Shown piece by piece: positions 53,905 to 62,862 of a DNA stretch of 64,000 nucleotides; position 1 is the stretch's first letter; every line of letters begins with the position of its first letter. Under the pieces are notes generated by a model. The model made no database searches. It had not been told where the DNA came from and saw nothing but the letters and a program-made list of their open reading frames with translations. This stretch comes from JBGZFC01 sp041846575. GTDB taxonomy: Bacteria; Bacteroidota; Bacteroidia; Bacteroidales; Dysgonomonadaceae. The translations under genes were made by a program, and so were the position numbers. The stretch is from contig JBGZFC010000100.1 in assembly GCA_041846575.1 (NCBI GenBank), positions 1 to 64,000 of the forward strand, given 5' to 3'.

Positions 53905-55128
53905 TTACCGATATTTTACCATAAACTGTATATGATTGCCAAATATTTGATTTGCCATAGTATGTATATCTTCTGATTTTATCGAATCAATCTTTTTAAA
54001 TATCTCTTCAAGAGGAGAGTAGCTGTTGAAATGCAAATAATTCTTTGCCATTCGCAAGGCTACGTTTTCGTTGCTTTCGGATGCAATTCCCAAATGTCCT
54101 TTATATTGTCTTTTTGCTGTAGCCAATTGTGCTTGTGTGAGTGGCGTTTCGCAAAGTTTGTCAAACTCTTTATTAATCAGTTTTATACATTTGCCGGTGT
54201 CTTTCTTATCGCAGGCTAAATAGACCGAAAAAAGTCCGGTGTCGGTGTAAGATGTCAGAACTGATTCTATATTGTAAACAAGACCGTTTTTTTCACGTAA
54301 CGAATTATTCAATCTGCTGTTCACCGTGCCGCCGCCAACGATATGATTGAGCAGATATAGTGCGTATCTGTCTTCGTGAAACATGTTGAGAGCCGGCATT
54401 CCTATAATCATGTGTGTTTGAGCAGTATTTTTATCGACAGAGTATTCACGAGGTTTATCGAAAACAGGTTTGATGCGTTTTGTTAAGTCCTTATTTTCGG
54501 CATCTTTGTGTTCGAAATATTTTTCTGCCAGATATACTATCTTTTTGAAATGAGTTTTGCCCAATGAAAAAAGCACCATATTTTCGGGACGATACTGTCT
54601 TTTTACGAAATTTTTTATCATCTCTTCGTCGAGTGTCTGCAAAGATTCGGGGGTGCCCAGAATATAGTGTCCCAATTGGTGTTTGTGGAAAGCGATATTT
54701 TCAAAATCGTCGTAAATAAGTTCAGCCGGAGAGTCGTTGTAGCTGTTTATCTCGTCTAATATAACTTCCCTCTCTTTGCTTATCTGGTTTTCGAGAAATG
54801 TTGAATTAAAAATTATATCGTTCAGTAACTCTATCGCTCGTTCGAGATATTCCGATAGAAAAGTTGTATAAATAAAAGTCTCTTCTTTAGTCGTGAAAGC
54901 GTTGAGTTCGCCTCCCACATTTTCCATTCGATTAGTAATTTGGTGTGCTTTTCGTCTTTTTGTTCCTTTAAAAAGAAGATGTTCCACGAAATGTGCCATG
55001 CCTTGTTCTTTCTCATTTTCATCACGAGTACCTGTATTTACAGCTACGCCACAATAGGAGATTTTGGATGGAGTTTCTCTGTGAATAATACGTAATCCGT
55101 TTGGTAATATGTGGGTGTGAAGAGTCAT
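53905..55128 (-). CDS. M16-family zinc peptidase
   Basis: This is a 407-residue pitrilysin-family peptidase. The inverted zinc motif HFVEH is at residues 46-50, and a distal acidic ligand lies in the later EINSYNDSPAEL region. The second half has the inactive structural repeat typical of processing-peptidase-like members (RQYRPENMVLFSLG and IVGGGTVNSRLNNSLREKNG). No signal peptide is seen, so a cytoplasmic location is likely. It would degrade peptides or process precursors. It is the downstream neighbour of the START-like gene on the opposite strand. Confidence 0.93.
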   Translation of the reverse strand: MTLHTHILPNGLRIIHRETPSKISYCGVAVNTGTRDENEKEQGMAHFVEHLLFKGTKRRKAHQITNRMENVGGELNAFTTKEETFIYTTFLSEYLERAIELLNDIIFNSTFLENQISKEREVILDEINSYNDSPAELIYDDFENIAFHKHQLGHYILGTPESLQTLDEEMIKNFVKRQYRPENMVLFSLGKTHFKKIVYLAEKYFEHKDAENKDLTKRIKPVFDKPREYSVDKNTAQTHMIIGMPALNMFHEDRYALYLLNHIVGGGTVNSRLNNSLREKNGLVYNIESVLTSYTDTGLFSVYLACDKKDTGKCIKLINKEFDKLCETPLTQAQLATAKRQYKGHLGIASESNENVALRMAKNYLHFNSYSPLEEIFKKIDSIKSEDIHTMANQIFGNHIQFMVKYR

Positions 55129-55171
55129 ATTATTTTATAGTGTCGTTTAATATCAAAGTTGCAAAATAGGG

Positions 55172-55204
55172 TTTGTCATTTTGAAAGAAGTGAAAAATCT
55201 GCTT
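55172..55204 (-). repeat. Degenerate token of the interspersed repeat
   Basis: TTTGTCATTTTGAAAGAAGT and the following AAAAATCTGC resemble the GTCATTTCGAACGAAGTGAGAAATCT-type module of the repeat, in inverted orientation with several changes. It stands alone in the spacer between the M16 and DNA-alkylation genes. Confidence 0.5.
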
Positions 55205-55316
55205 CTTTTGTCGGAAAACCGATGTCGGGATGTATGTTGTTGTGGACAGACCGCTCAATAAATCGTAAATTAAATTGTCTTTTGTATTGATTATTACGTC
55301 TTGTGTCAAGATAAAA

Positions 55317-56015
55317 TTATCGCTTCATATAATATTCTCGTTGTTCGGATGCCAGTTTTTCTATTGAGTATCGCAACATAGTGCGAGGCATTGTTTTATG
55401 GTGTATTTCGAGAAAATCGGTCAAAGTTTTTTCATCTCTTTTACCAACTTCACGCAACATCCACCCGGTAGCTTTGTGCATTAAATCGTGTTTGTGAGAG
55501 AGAAACAACTTAGCCAATTTTATAGTATCGACAAAGTCGTTGTTTTGTATAAATGCTTTTGTGGCAATAACTGCAATTCTCTGTTCCCACATATTTTCGC
55601 TTTTTGCCAAATCGTATAGAATGTTACGCTCTTTATCTGTAAGCCATTCGCCCAGAATCTTGTATGCCGACAAATCAACCAAATCCCAATTGTTGATACC
55701 AGCTGTATGTTCCAGATAGAAGTCTACTATATCTTTTCGTTTCGCATCTTTAGCTTTTCTGAACTGTTCGGTCAGAATAATTAATGCCGTGAGTCTGCAT
55801 TCGTGAATTTTGTCGGTGATAAGTTTCTCTAATTCGGGAAAAGATAGGTCTTTATTTTCCGATGCCACTTTACGTACCTCTGGATTGGTGCAACCTACAA
55901 AAATATCGCCTTCGCCATATTCTCCTTTTCCTGTTTTAAAAAAATATTTCGCATGCTCCGCTTTTTGCGGATTTCCCATAGCTATAAGTTGTTTTTTTAT
56001 GTTTGATGCACTCAT
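55317..56015 (-). CDS. DNA alkylation repair protein (AlkD-like HEAT-repeat)
   Basis: This is a 232-residue all-helical protein of the AlkC/AlkD-type HEAT-repeat family. Typical phrases include FFKTGKGEYGEGDIFVGC near the start, NNWDLVDLSAYKILGEWL in the centre, and HDLMHKATGWMLREVGKRD near the end. AlkD relatives remove positively charged alkylated bases from DNA without flipping them. The Trp/Asp/Arg positions expected near the groove are compatible with activity here. The gene stands alone. Confidence 0.92.
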   Translation of the reverse strand: MSASNIKKQLIAMGNPQKAEHAKYFFKTGKGEYGEGDIFVGCTNPEVRKVASENKDLSFPELEKLITDKIHECRLTALIILTEQFRKAKDAKRKDIVDFYLEHTAGINNWDLVDLSAYKILGEWLTDKERNILYDLAKSENMWEQRIAVIATKAFIQNNDFVDTIKLAKLFLSHKHDLMHKATGWMLREVGKRDEKTLTDFLEIHHKTMPRTMLRYSIEKLASEQREYYMKR

Positions 56016-56077
56016 TGTTATAAAAATAATGTATAACCTTGATACGATGTTTTATTATTGCCGTACATTTTATTTTT

Positions 56078-56219
56078 CAAGATACAAGACTAAAGACAAA
56101 ATAACAAAGAGCAAAGAGATATAGATTGATGACTGATTTGTGATTTCCAACTTATAACTCAATACTCCTAACCGGAACTATATAAATAAATTTTTCATTG
56201 CGTTCGAAATGACAGGGGA
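56078..56219. repeat. Scattered repeat-like tokens in the spacer
   Basis: CAAGATACAAGACTAAAGAC (56078) resembles the left module and TTTTTCATTGCGTTCGAAAT with GACAGGGGA (56191-56219) the central module of the interspersed repeat. They are in the right order but heavily diverged, so this may be an old copy. No gene lies in this 277-base spacer. Confidence 0.45.
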
Positions 56220-56292
56220 TGCCAATTGGCAATCCAACTTTGAACTTTGAGCCTCAAACCTTCTCTGAACAGAGAGAAGAATCTATTGACAA

Positions 56293-57246
56293 TTAATTTA
56301 CTCTCGAAACTTCATACGTTCCTTCGTAAAATCCTACGATATTTCGAGACATTTCGATAGACATCTTTATACGGTCTTCTACTGTTTTTGTCCCTGCATG
56401 GGGAGATAGAAGTACGTTGTCGAGTTCTAAAAGTTCGGGCAGTATTTTCGGCTCGTTTTCATAAACATCCAATGCCGCAGCCCATATTTTTTCTTCCCTT
56501 AGAGCTTTTGCTAAAGCTTTTTCATCTACCATATTGCCACGAGCAGTATTGATAAAAATGGCGGTCGGTTTCATCTTTTCAAACTCTTTTTCGCCAATCA
56601 TCCGGATTGTTTCGGGGGTGGAGGGAGCGTTTAGCGAAATATAATCTGCCGTTCTTATCAATTCGTCAAACGAAACATATTTTGCATTATATTGTTGTTC
56701 AATATTTTCGGGCAAACGATTTCTGTTGTTATAAATAATAGACATACCCGAAGCTATTGCACGACGTGCTATTGCCTGACCTATTCTGCCCATCCCGATA
56801 ATTCCCAATGTTTTACCGAAAATAGGCATACCTGCTTCGGCATAGATTCCCCAGCTGGCTCCTTTTTCCGTACGAAGTTTTCTGTCATAGTATCCTATAC
56901 GGCGACCAGCCCCGGTAAGTAGTGCAAAAGCCAATTCTGCTGTCGGCTCACATGTGGTTCTCGGCAGATTGGTTACTACAACTCCTTTTTTTGTGGCGTA
57001 ATCCACATCAATATTATTATATCCTACACCAAAGTTTGAAATCAGTTCCAGCTTTTTCCCCTTGTCGATAATCTCTTTATCCGTATAAAAACCGAAGGTG
57101 GGTACCAATACTTCGTAATCTTCTATCATTTCGAGTATCTCTTCGCGACTAAAAGCCTTTTCTTTGGGCATTGTTATGTCGTATTTTCCTTCCAGTTCTT
57201 TCAATCCTTCTGTTTTAAAGCGATATGCTAAAAGTATTTTTTTCAT
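56293..57246 (-). CDS. D-2-hydroxyacid dehydrogenase family protein
   Basis: This is a 317-residue NAD(P)-dependent oxidoreductase with the family two-domain layout. The Rossmann phrase GIIGMGRIGQAIARR lies near residues 148-162. FINTARGNMVDEKAL follows, and the catalytic Arg, Glu and His appear in NTARGN, the ENEPKI loop and LSPHAGT. It reduces 2-oxoacids or the reverse; glyoxylate/hydroxypyruvate and phosphoglycerate are candidate substrates, but the lack of ACT domains argues against full-length SerA. It lies downstream of the CoA-transferase on the same strand behind a terminator. Confidence 0.93.
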   Translation of the reverse strand: MKKILLAYRFKTEGLKELEGKYDITMPKEKAFSREEILEMIEDYEVLVPTFGFYTDKEIIDKGKKLELISNFGVGYNNIDVDYATKKGVVVTNLPRTTCEPTAELAFALLTGAGRRIGYYDRKLRTEKGASWGIYAEAGMPIFGKTLGIIGMGRIGQAIARRAIASGMSIIYNNRNRLPENIEQQYNAKYVSFDELIRTADYISLNAPSTPETIRMIGEKEFEKMKPTAIFINTARGNMVDEKALAKALREEKIWAAALDVYENEPKILPELLELDNVLLSPHAGTKTVEDRIKMSIEMSRNIVGFYEGTYEVSRVN

Positions 57247-57330
57247 TGTTTTATTCTCCTTTTCAATGGTTTTGTTTAATGCACTATTTGGCTAAACGAA
57301 AATATATCACTTTTTGTTTTCTGTAAAATC

Positions 57331-57360
57331 AAAAAACCCGTTCCTGAGAGCGGGTTTTTT
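57331..57360 (-). terminator. Rho-independent terminator of the CoA-transferase gene
   Basis: AAAAAACCCG and CGGGTTTTTT form a perfect 10-bp stem with a 10-base loop, 20 bases beyond the CoA-transferase stop. Confidence 0.9.
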
Positions 57361-57380
57361 AGACAATTTTATTCCGGATA

Positions 57381-58883
57381 TTATTTTACATATTTCGATA
57401 AATCTGCATTTTTCATGCTGCCTGTTTCCAATAATGCTTGGTGGAAAGCAAAGCAAGCATATATACTTTGCGGCGTGTGTCCTTTTTTAGTCAAATCCAT
57501 GTATTGATGCAACATTGGACGAAAATCGGGGTGTGCGCATTTTTCTATTATCTCTATCGCTCTTTGATGAGTACCTTTTCCGCGAAGGTCGGCAACACCA
57601 TATTCCGAAACTATTACTTTTACCGAATGTTCGGTATGGTCCGTATGTGCTACTTTCGGAACAATGCAACTTATGGCTCCGTTTTTGGCAACAGATGGTG
57701 TCAGGAAAATCGACATATAGGCATTTCGGGTAAAGTCGCCCGAGCCTCCGATTCCGTTCATCATATTTGTTCCCATAACATGAGTAGAGTTCACGTTTCC
57801 GAAGATATCCACTTCTATTGCTGTGTTTATACCGATAACACCTAAACGACGTACGAGTTCTGGATTGTTTGATATTTCAGACGGACGCAACACCAATTTT
57901 TGTTTGAAGAAGTCTAAATCGCGATAAAGCTTTTGTAGTTGTTCGTTGCTTACTGTAAGAGAACATCCGCTTGCAAAACTTATTTTTCCTTGTCGCATCA
58001 TATCTAATACCGCATCTTGAATTACTTCTGTATAAACTTCAAAGTTTGGTATATCCTGATTTTCGCCGAGAGCTGCCAATACGGCATTGGCGATGTTTCC
58101 TACACCCGATTGAAGAGGAAGAAATGTTTTTGGGATATTTCCTTTACGCATTTCCGATACAAAAAATTCTGCCACGTTTTGACCGATTTTTGCCGTTGTT
58201 TCATCAATTGGAGCAAAACCGCCTCCATCGCTCTCTTTATCTGTTTCAACAATAAATATTTTGTCGGGATTTACCTTTACAAATTCAAGACCGATGCGGT
58301 TTTGTACTTCATAGATATTGATTTGTTTTCTTTTGGGCGGATCTTGAAGTTCGTATATGTCGTGTATGCCACGCATTTTTTGTGGAACTTTTTTATTTAA
58401 TTCCACGATTACGATTTTTGCCAAACGACAAATGGTTGGAGCAATTCCAACTCCTGCTGTAAGTACTATTTCTCCATCTTCGGTTACATCGCATGCTTCT
58501 ATAATAGCAACATCAATTCCACCTAAAAAACCGTAACGGATTTCTTGTGCCACTTGCGATAAGTGCATATCGAAATATACTACTGCATCGTGGTCTAAGT
58601 CATTGATAGCATTACGCATATCTTTGTTGGTTTGATACGGTGTGCGAAATTTAACAGCGTTGGCACGTGCCAAAGCACCGTCAATTCCGTCGCCTGTGGA
58701 TGCACCTGTAAAGATGCCGATTTTAAACGGATTTCCTTTTGCATGTTCCGCTTCAGCCAATTTTGCTATTTCAGTTGGAACTACTTTTGGGCATCCTGCG
58801 TGTGTAAAGCCACTGAATCCCACGTTGTTGTCATGTTTTACAAGCGAGGCTGCCTCTTGTGCGCTAATAAATTTTAAAGCCAT
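57381..58883 (-). CDS. Acetyl-CoA hydrolase/transferase family, succinate CoA-transferase-like
   Basis: This is a 500-residue class I CoA-transferase that would move CoA between succinate and acetate or propionate. GFSGFTHAGCPKVVP near the start, the glutamate that becomes the CoA thioester (Glu286 in VYTEVIQD) and GIGGSGDFTRNAYMSIF near the C-terminus are typical of the succinate/acetate subgroup. Cytosolic. In Bacteroidales such enzymes complete the succinate-to-propionate route or generate acetate (family knowledge). It is transcribed alone and ends at a perfect terminator. Confidence 0.92.
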   Translation of the reverse strand: MALKFISAQEAASLVKHDNNVGFSGFTHAGCPKVVPTEIAKLAEAEHAKGNPFKIGIFTGASTGDGIDGALARANAVKFRTPYQTNKDMRNAINDLDHDAVVYFDMHLSQVAQEIRYGFLGGIDVAIIEACDVTEDGEIVLTAGVGIAPTICRLAKIVIVELNKKVPQKMRGIHDIYELQDPPKRKQINIYEVQNRIGLEFVKVNPDKIFIVETDKESDGGGFAPIDETTAKIGQNVAEFFVSEMRKGNIPKTFLPLQSGVGNIANAVLAALGENQDIPNFEVYTEVIQDAVLDMMRQGKISFASGCSLTVSNEQLQKLYRDLDFFKQKLVLRPSEISNNPELVRRLGVIGINTAIEVDIFGNVNSTHVMGTNMMNGIGGSGDFTRNAYMSIFLTPSVAKNGAISCIVPKVAHTDHTEHSVKVIVSEYGVADLRGKGTHQRAIEIIEKCAHPDFRPMLHQYMDLTKKGHTPQSIYACFAFHQALLETGSMKNADLSKYVK

Positions 58884-58932
58884 AGTTTAAGTTATATTAT
58901 AATAGTTTTGTTTTAGATTGTAAAATGCTAAT

Positions 58933-59394
58933 TTAATATTTGCGATCAAATATTTCGTTGTATATGACAGCCTTACGAAGTTCTTCACTTCTATTTTCTC
59001 CTGTCAGTTCCTTTAAAATGGGATGCGTTCTGTCTTTTGAGACAAAAGGATTATTGTTTATATTTTGACTAATTTGATGTGTCAATTGTCTCTCTTGAAT
59101 AGCGGAAATACCTTCGGAAGCGTACGATGGTCGCATTGAAGATGATATATCCTTATATTCGTACTGACTTGTTGTTGCGACGTCAGGCATAGGCGGGACA
59201 AGAACCTTTTTTCCCCTTCTTTTTTGAGAAGAGGAAGTTTCCATTTTCGATTTTTTGCCCATAGGCTTCGTAGTAGGGATGTTTGGTGGTAAATTCTGTT
59301 GTTTGGAAGCTTCTTTTTTTTTGATATCTTTAATTATTCCGAAAATAAAAAAAGAAAATAAGACTAAAATATAAATTATGTCGCCTAATTCCAT
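58933..59394 (-). CDS. Single-pass membrane protein of unknown function
   Basis: This is a 153-residue protein starting MELGDIIYILVLFSFFIFG, a membrane anchor at residues 4-22, followed by a basic, Pro/Ser/Lys-rich and probably disordered cytoplasmic tail. The C-terminal ILKELTGENRSEELRKAVIYNEIF is helical and may be a short interaction motif. I recognise no family beyond similar Bacteroidetes hypothetical proteins. The ATG at 59394 is chosen because a -7 box (59426-59419) lies just upstream of it, inside the longer frame. It is divergent from miaB. Confidence 0.75.
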   Translation of the reverse strand: MELGDIIYILVLFSFFIFGIIKDIKKKEASKQQNLPPNIPTTKPMGKKSKMETSSSQKRRGKKVLVPPMPDVATTSQYEYKDISSSMRPSYASEGISAIQERQLTHQISQNINNNPFVSKDRTHPILKELTGENRSEELRKAVIYNEIFDRKY

Positions 59395-59418
59395 AAAATT
59401 ACTAATTTTGTACTCTTG

Positions 59419-59426
59419 CAAAAGTA
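59419..59426 (-). promoter_or_regulatory. Predicted -7 box of the membrane-protein gene
   Basis: TACTTTTG on the minus strand, 24 bases before the chosen ATG. It rules out the upstream TTG start. Confidence 0.45.
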
Positions 59427-59639
59427 GTTATTTTTTGTGATATACGAAAATATGAACAAAATAATGGTAACTGTTTTGTAACTTGTTATTGTCTGTTTTA
59501 TGTGCTGATATACAGCTTGTAATAGATGCGTTTTTGGCTTAAAACTACATTGTCTATTCAAAAAAATATATATCATTTAACAATAAAACAGTTTAAACTT
59601 CGTCATCCTTGACGATGTGTGTAGTATAAAAATTAAAAA

Positions 59640-60995
59640 ATGAGTGTAATGTCTAATTTACAAGAAGAAAAAAAACTGTTTATCGAAACTTATGGTTGTC
59701 AAATGAACGTGGCGGATTCGGAAGTGGTAGCCTCCATTATGAGGATGGAAGGTTATGAAATAACCGAAAATGAAGAAGATGCCGATTTAATATTTATTAA
59801 CACCTGTTCGATTAGAGATAATGCCGAGCAGAAAGTTATTCAGAGACTCGAATATCTGAACGCGATAAGAAATAAAAAGAAGAAAAACTTAATTATTGGA
59901 ATATTAGGTTGTATGGCTGAGCGTGTACAACAAGAACTGATTGATAACCATTATGCCGATTTGGTTGTAGGACCCGATGCTTATCTCGATTTGCCCAATT
60001 TAATAGGAGCTGTTGAGCAGGGCGAAAAAGCAATGAATATAGAGTTGTCAAAAACGGAAACCTATAAAGATGTAATTCCTTTGAAGATGCCGGGAGTGAA
60101 TATTTCGGGATATATCTCTATAATGCGCGGATGTAACAACTTTTGTACTTATTGTATAGTGCCATATACTCGTGGTCGTGAGCGTAGCCGTGAGCCTGAA
60201 AGTATTCTTAATGAGTTACGTGATATGCGTGACAGAGGCTTTAGGGAAGTTGTTTTGTTGGGGCAAAATGTAAATTCGTATCACTTTGTAAACGATGAAG
60301 TTAATATCGATTTCCCGGCTCTGCTTGAAATGGTTGCCGAAGAAGTTCCGCAAATGCGAGTGCGGTTTACGACTTCGCATCCGAAAGATATGAGCGACGA
60401 GACATTAGAAGTGATTGCCAAATATAAAAACTTGTGTAACTATATTCATTTGCCTGTTCAGTCGGGAAGTTCGCGTATGTTGAAACTTATGAATAGAAAA
60501 TACAATAGAGAATGGTATTTGAATAGAATAGCAGCCATAAAAAGGATTATTCCCGATTGTGGAATTTCTACCGATATTATGTGCGGATTTCATTCCGAAA
60601 CAGAAGAAGACCACCAAGAGACTCTCTCTCTGATGCGCGAAGTTGGTTTCGATTCGGCATTTATGTTTAAGTATTCCGAAAGACCGGGGACATTTGCTTC
60701 TCAAAAATTGGAAGATAATGTGCCGGATGATGTGAAAATAAGAAGATTGCAAGAGATTATCGACTTGCAATTGGAGCTTTCACGTACAAGCAACGAAGAC
60801 GATTTGGGCAAAGAGTTTGAAGTGTTAGTAGAAGGTTTTTCAAAACGTTCGAGGGAGCAACTGTTTGGACGAACCGAACAGAATAAAGTGGTGGTTTTCG
60901 ATAAGAAAAATTACAAAATAGGGCAGTTTGCTCGTGTACGGATAACAGACTTTACTCCGGCTACGCTTTTGGGTGAGGCGATAGAAAAAGAATAA
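59640..60995 (+). CDS. miaB: tRNA-2-methylthio-N6-dimethylallyladenosine synthase
   Basis: This radical SAM enzyme adds the methylthio group at A37 of tRNAs. Auxiliary-cluster cysteines are C20, C56 and C91, and the radical SAM cluster is C165-x3-C169-x2-C172 (CNNFCTYC). MRGCNNFCTYCIVPYTRG and the C-terminal TRAM domain (about 385-448) are present. It has 451 residues, the normal size. A small hairpin (TCGTCA/TGACGA) lies in its leader at 59600-59615. Together with trmD it modifies position 37 of different tRNAs. Confidence 0.97.
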   Translation: MSVMSNLQEEKKLFIETYGCQMNVADSEVVASIMRMEGYEITENEEDADLIFINTCSIRDNAEQKVIQRLEYLNAIRNKKKKNLIIGILGCMAERVQQELIDNHYADLVVGPDAYLDLPNLIGAVEQGEKAMNIELSKTETYKDVIPLKMPGVNISGYISIMRGCNNFCTYCIVPYTRGRERSREPESILNELRDMRDRGFREVVLLGQNVNSYHFVNDEVNIDFPALLEMVAEEVPQMRVRFTTSHPKDMSDETLEVIAKYKNLCNYIHLPVQSGSSRMLKLMNRKYNREWYLNRIAAIKRIIPDCGISTDIMCGFHSETEEDHQETLSLMREVGFDSAFMFKYSERPGTFASQKLEDNVPDDVKIRRLQEIIDLQLELSRTSNEDDLGKEFEVLVEGFSKRSREQLFGRTEQNKVVVFDKKNYKIGQFARVRITDFTPATLLGEAIEKE

Positions 60996-61253
60996 ATAAA
61001 CGTGGATTCTTTTTAATATTTATGTTTAATATCTTTTCGGTATAAAATAGCTGAGATTTGTTTTTGAATTGTCCTTTTAAAATTCTATCTTTGTTTAGAA
61101 ATGTTATTATAATGAAAACATTTTTCCTGCAAATACGTTTTACATATAGTGAATCTCAAATGAGATTAATTTGTATGTATTTCAAACAAATAAAAACGAC
61201 TTAATTTTAATTAGAAAAAAACAATTAACAATCTTTTAAAACCAAAAAAAATT

Positions 61254-61493
61254 ATGAAATCAGAAGCTAAATTATTATTAGGATTAGGTATTGGAGTTGC
61301 TCTTGGTGCTGCTGTAGGTTATATTATGGGTTCAGACAAGAAAGAAGAGTGGCTTGAGCAAGCAACAGAGTTTGCCGATAAAGTGCGTGCTAATGTAAAG
61401 TCTGCTATCTACAGAGGAAAAAATGAAGTTGCAGATTTGAAAGAAGATATTGATGATATTGCTGATATAGCTAAAAAAGAACTGGCTAAATAA
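61254..61493 (+). CDS. YtxH-domain small membrane protein
   Basis: This is a 79-residue protein with one membrane segment (about 6-25, LLLGLGIGVALGAAVGYIMG) followed by DKKEEWLEQA and a helical acidic/basic tail, as in the YtxH family. It starts a three-gene run with short gaps, first to a holin-like protein and then to an unknown protein. YtxH proteins are stress-associated in other bacteria, but the role is not defined. Confidence 0.8.
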   Translation: MKSEAKLLLGLGIGVALGAAVGYIMGSDKKEEWLEQATEFADKVRANVKSAIYRGKNEVADLKEDIDDIADIAKKELAK

Positions 61494-61518
61494 CAGAAAT
61501 TAAAAAAACACCTCCTTA

Positions 61519-61908
61519 ATGCAAGAAAAAAAAACTGTAACCTCGTTGCTCGAGGAAATGAAGAGTGATATTTCGAGTTATGTTGTAAACACATTAGGAA
61601 TAGCTAAATTAGAGGGTTATGAAAAAATAAGCAAAGGTAGTGCGACCATTTCGTTTATACTGCTAATGTTTATTTTGGGATTCCAATTTCTCGGTTTTCT
61701 GTTTTTTACTCTCGGATTCTATCTTTCAGAGTCGGTTTTTGATAGTTTTTGGAAAGGTTTTGGAGTAGTTGCCGGACTATTACTATTAATTTTATTCGTA
61801 TTATTTCTTTTTAAAAATGTCATTAAACGAAATATTACAAATTCTGTAGTTAGTTTTTTAATGAAAAAAGAGGATAACGAAGTTGATTTTTCAAAGATAA
61901 AACAATGA
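61519..61908 (+). CDS. Phage-holin-superfamily-like membrane protein
   Basis: This is a 129-residue protein with two membrane segments (about 50-72 and 86-108) and flanking amphipathic helices, resembling the putative holin superfamily (PF07332-type) found in many Bacteroidetes next to YtxH genes. There are no phage genes here, so a true holin role is unlikely. Its stop overlaps the next gene start by four bases (ATGA). The conserved neighbours suggest an envelope or stress function (inference). Confidence 0.78.
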   Translation: MQEKKTVTSLLEEMKSDISSYVVNTLGIAKLEGYEKISKGSATISFILLMFILGFQFLGFLFFTLGFYLSESVFDSFWKGFGVVAGLLLLILFVLFLFKNVIKRNITNSVVSFLMKKEDNEVDFSKIKQ

Positions 61909-62294
61909 GAACCTACAAACTGACACCCCTTGATGAACTTTGTTTAGAGAAGAAGCGATTGCGTGAAAACCGTGCTATTGCCGCACAAAGATTATCGTAT
62001 CAGATGCAATATTTGGAAGATAATTGGGGTAGCATGCTTACACAAGGTGTTGCTTCAAGCGTTAAAACTAAGTTTGTAGAAACGATAGATACTCTTACGA
62101 GTGGCTATTCCGAATCTATATTCCCCCTTTCGGGAAAGAAGAACAGAATGGCATGGCTGAATATTTTGGCATCAAATCTACCCTTAGTGAGTAAAGTGGC
62201 TTGGCAGGTTGGTAAGCCTGCTGTTGTGGCTTTCATTATGAAAAAAATTACAGGTCGTTTTTGGGGAGGAAAAAGTAAGAAAAAATCTTACTGA
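61905..62294 (+). CDS. Third gene of the YtxH/holin-like operon, unknown
   Basis: This is a 129-residue protein with an amphipathic N-terminal part (LDELCLEKKRLRENRAIAAQR) and a C-terminal hydrophobic segment (about 90-112). It overlaps the holin-like gene by four bases, so the two are translationally coupled. I do not recognise a domain; similar proteins follow YtxH and holin-like genes in other Bacteroidetes genomes. A terminator lies 21 bases downstream. Confidence 0.7.
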   Translation: MRTYKLTPLDELCLEKKRLRENRAIAAQRLSYQMQYLEDNWGSMLTQGVASSVKTKFVETIDTLTSGYSESIFPLSGKKNRMAWLNILASNLPLVSKVAWQVGKPAVVAFIMKKITGRFWGGKSKKKSY

Positions 62295-62314
62295 TTGATT
62301 CTAAACATTTTTTT

Positions 62315-62367
62315 ACACGACTGAATAACGATACGTATGGAGCGTTCGTTGTTCAGGCGTGTTTTTT
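62315..62367 (+). terminator. Rho-independent terminator of the YtxH operon
   Basis: A long imperfect stem (ACACGACTGAATAACGA with TCGTTGTTCAGGCGTGT, one mismatch and one wobble) is followed by TTTTTT and further T-rich sequence. Confidence 0.85.
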
Positions 62368-62862
62368 GTTTTTTTTTGAGTTTAATATCGGTAGCACTGA
62401 ACCAATTCTTGCATGTATTACTCTTCGTTTCTTACCTTTATTTTATTAAAATTGTAACCGGATTTTCCTTGTCCAAACTTTCTTTCAATGTGATTTTGTT
62501 CACTTTTAAACAATGTAATTGACATATTATCAGATAAATAATACGATAAACAATTTTCGTATGAAAAAAGGCACATCGCGGTTATAAAATACGCATTTTT
62601 GTATAAAAGAAAAAATAAGGAACTTTATATTGTTTTGACGCAATATTTTATTTTGCCTATCAATACTCATTGCTGTTCGATAAAAAACACTTTATCGCTT
62701 GAATAGGCGAAAATTCTTGCGGATGTCAATAAATATACAGGCTCTGCTTGAAAAGCTCTCCTTTAATAAAGTACTGTTTGTCCCGATAAATTCCGGGGAG
62801 CTTTCAGGCAGTATCTTTAGATTTATTGATTATCAGTATTTGTGTCTTTGCTCTTTTATCTA
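62368..62862. other. Gene-free spacer with one long hairpin
   Basis: No believable reading frame lies here. Within AT-rich sequence, CTGCTTGAAAAGCTCTCC (62743-62760) pairs with GGGGAGCTTTCAGGCAG (62794-62810) apart from one bulge and two wobbles, with a smaller CCCG/CGGG stem in the loop. There is no U-run, so it is not a standard terminator. It may be a small element, an RNA or a chance fold. Confidence 0.35.

Noticed and set aside
61519..61908. Prophage based on the holin-like gene
   Set aside because: No other phage genes are nearby and the gene sits in a common Bacteroidetes operon.
62337..62522. 61-codon hydrophobic frame
   Set aside because: It starts inside the terminator stem of the YtxH operon and is T-rich by composition only.
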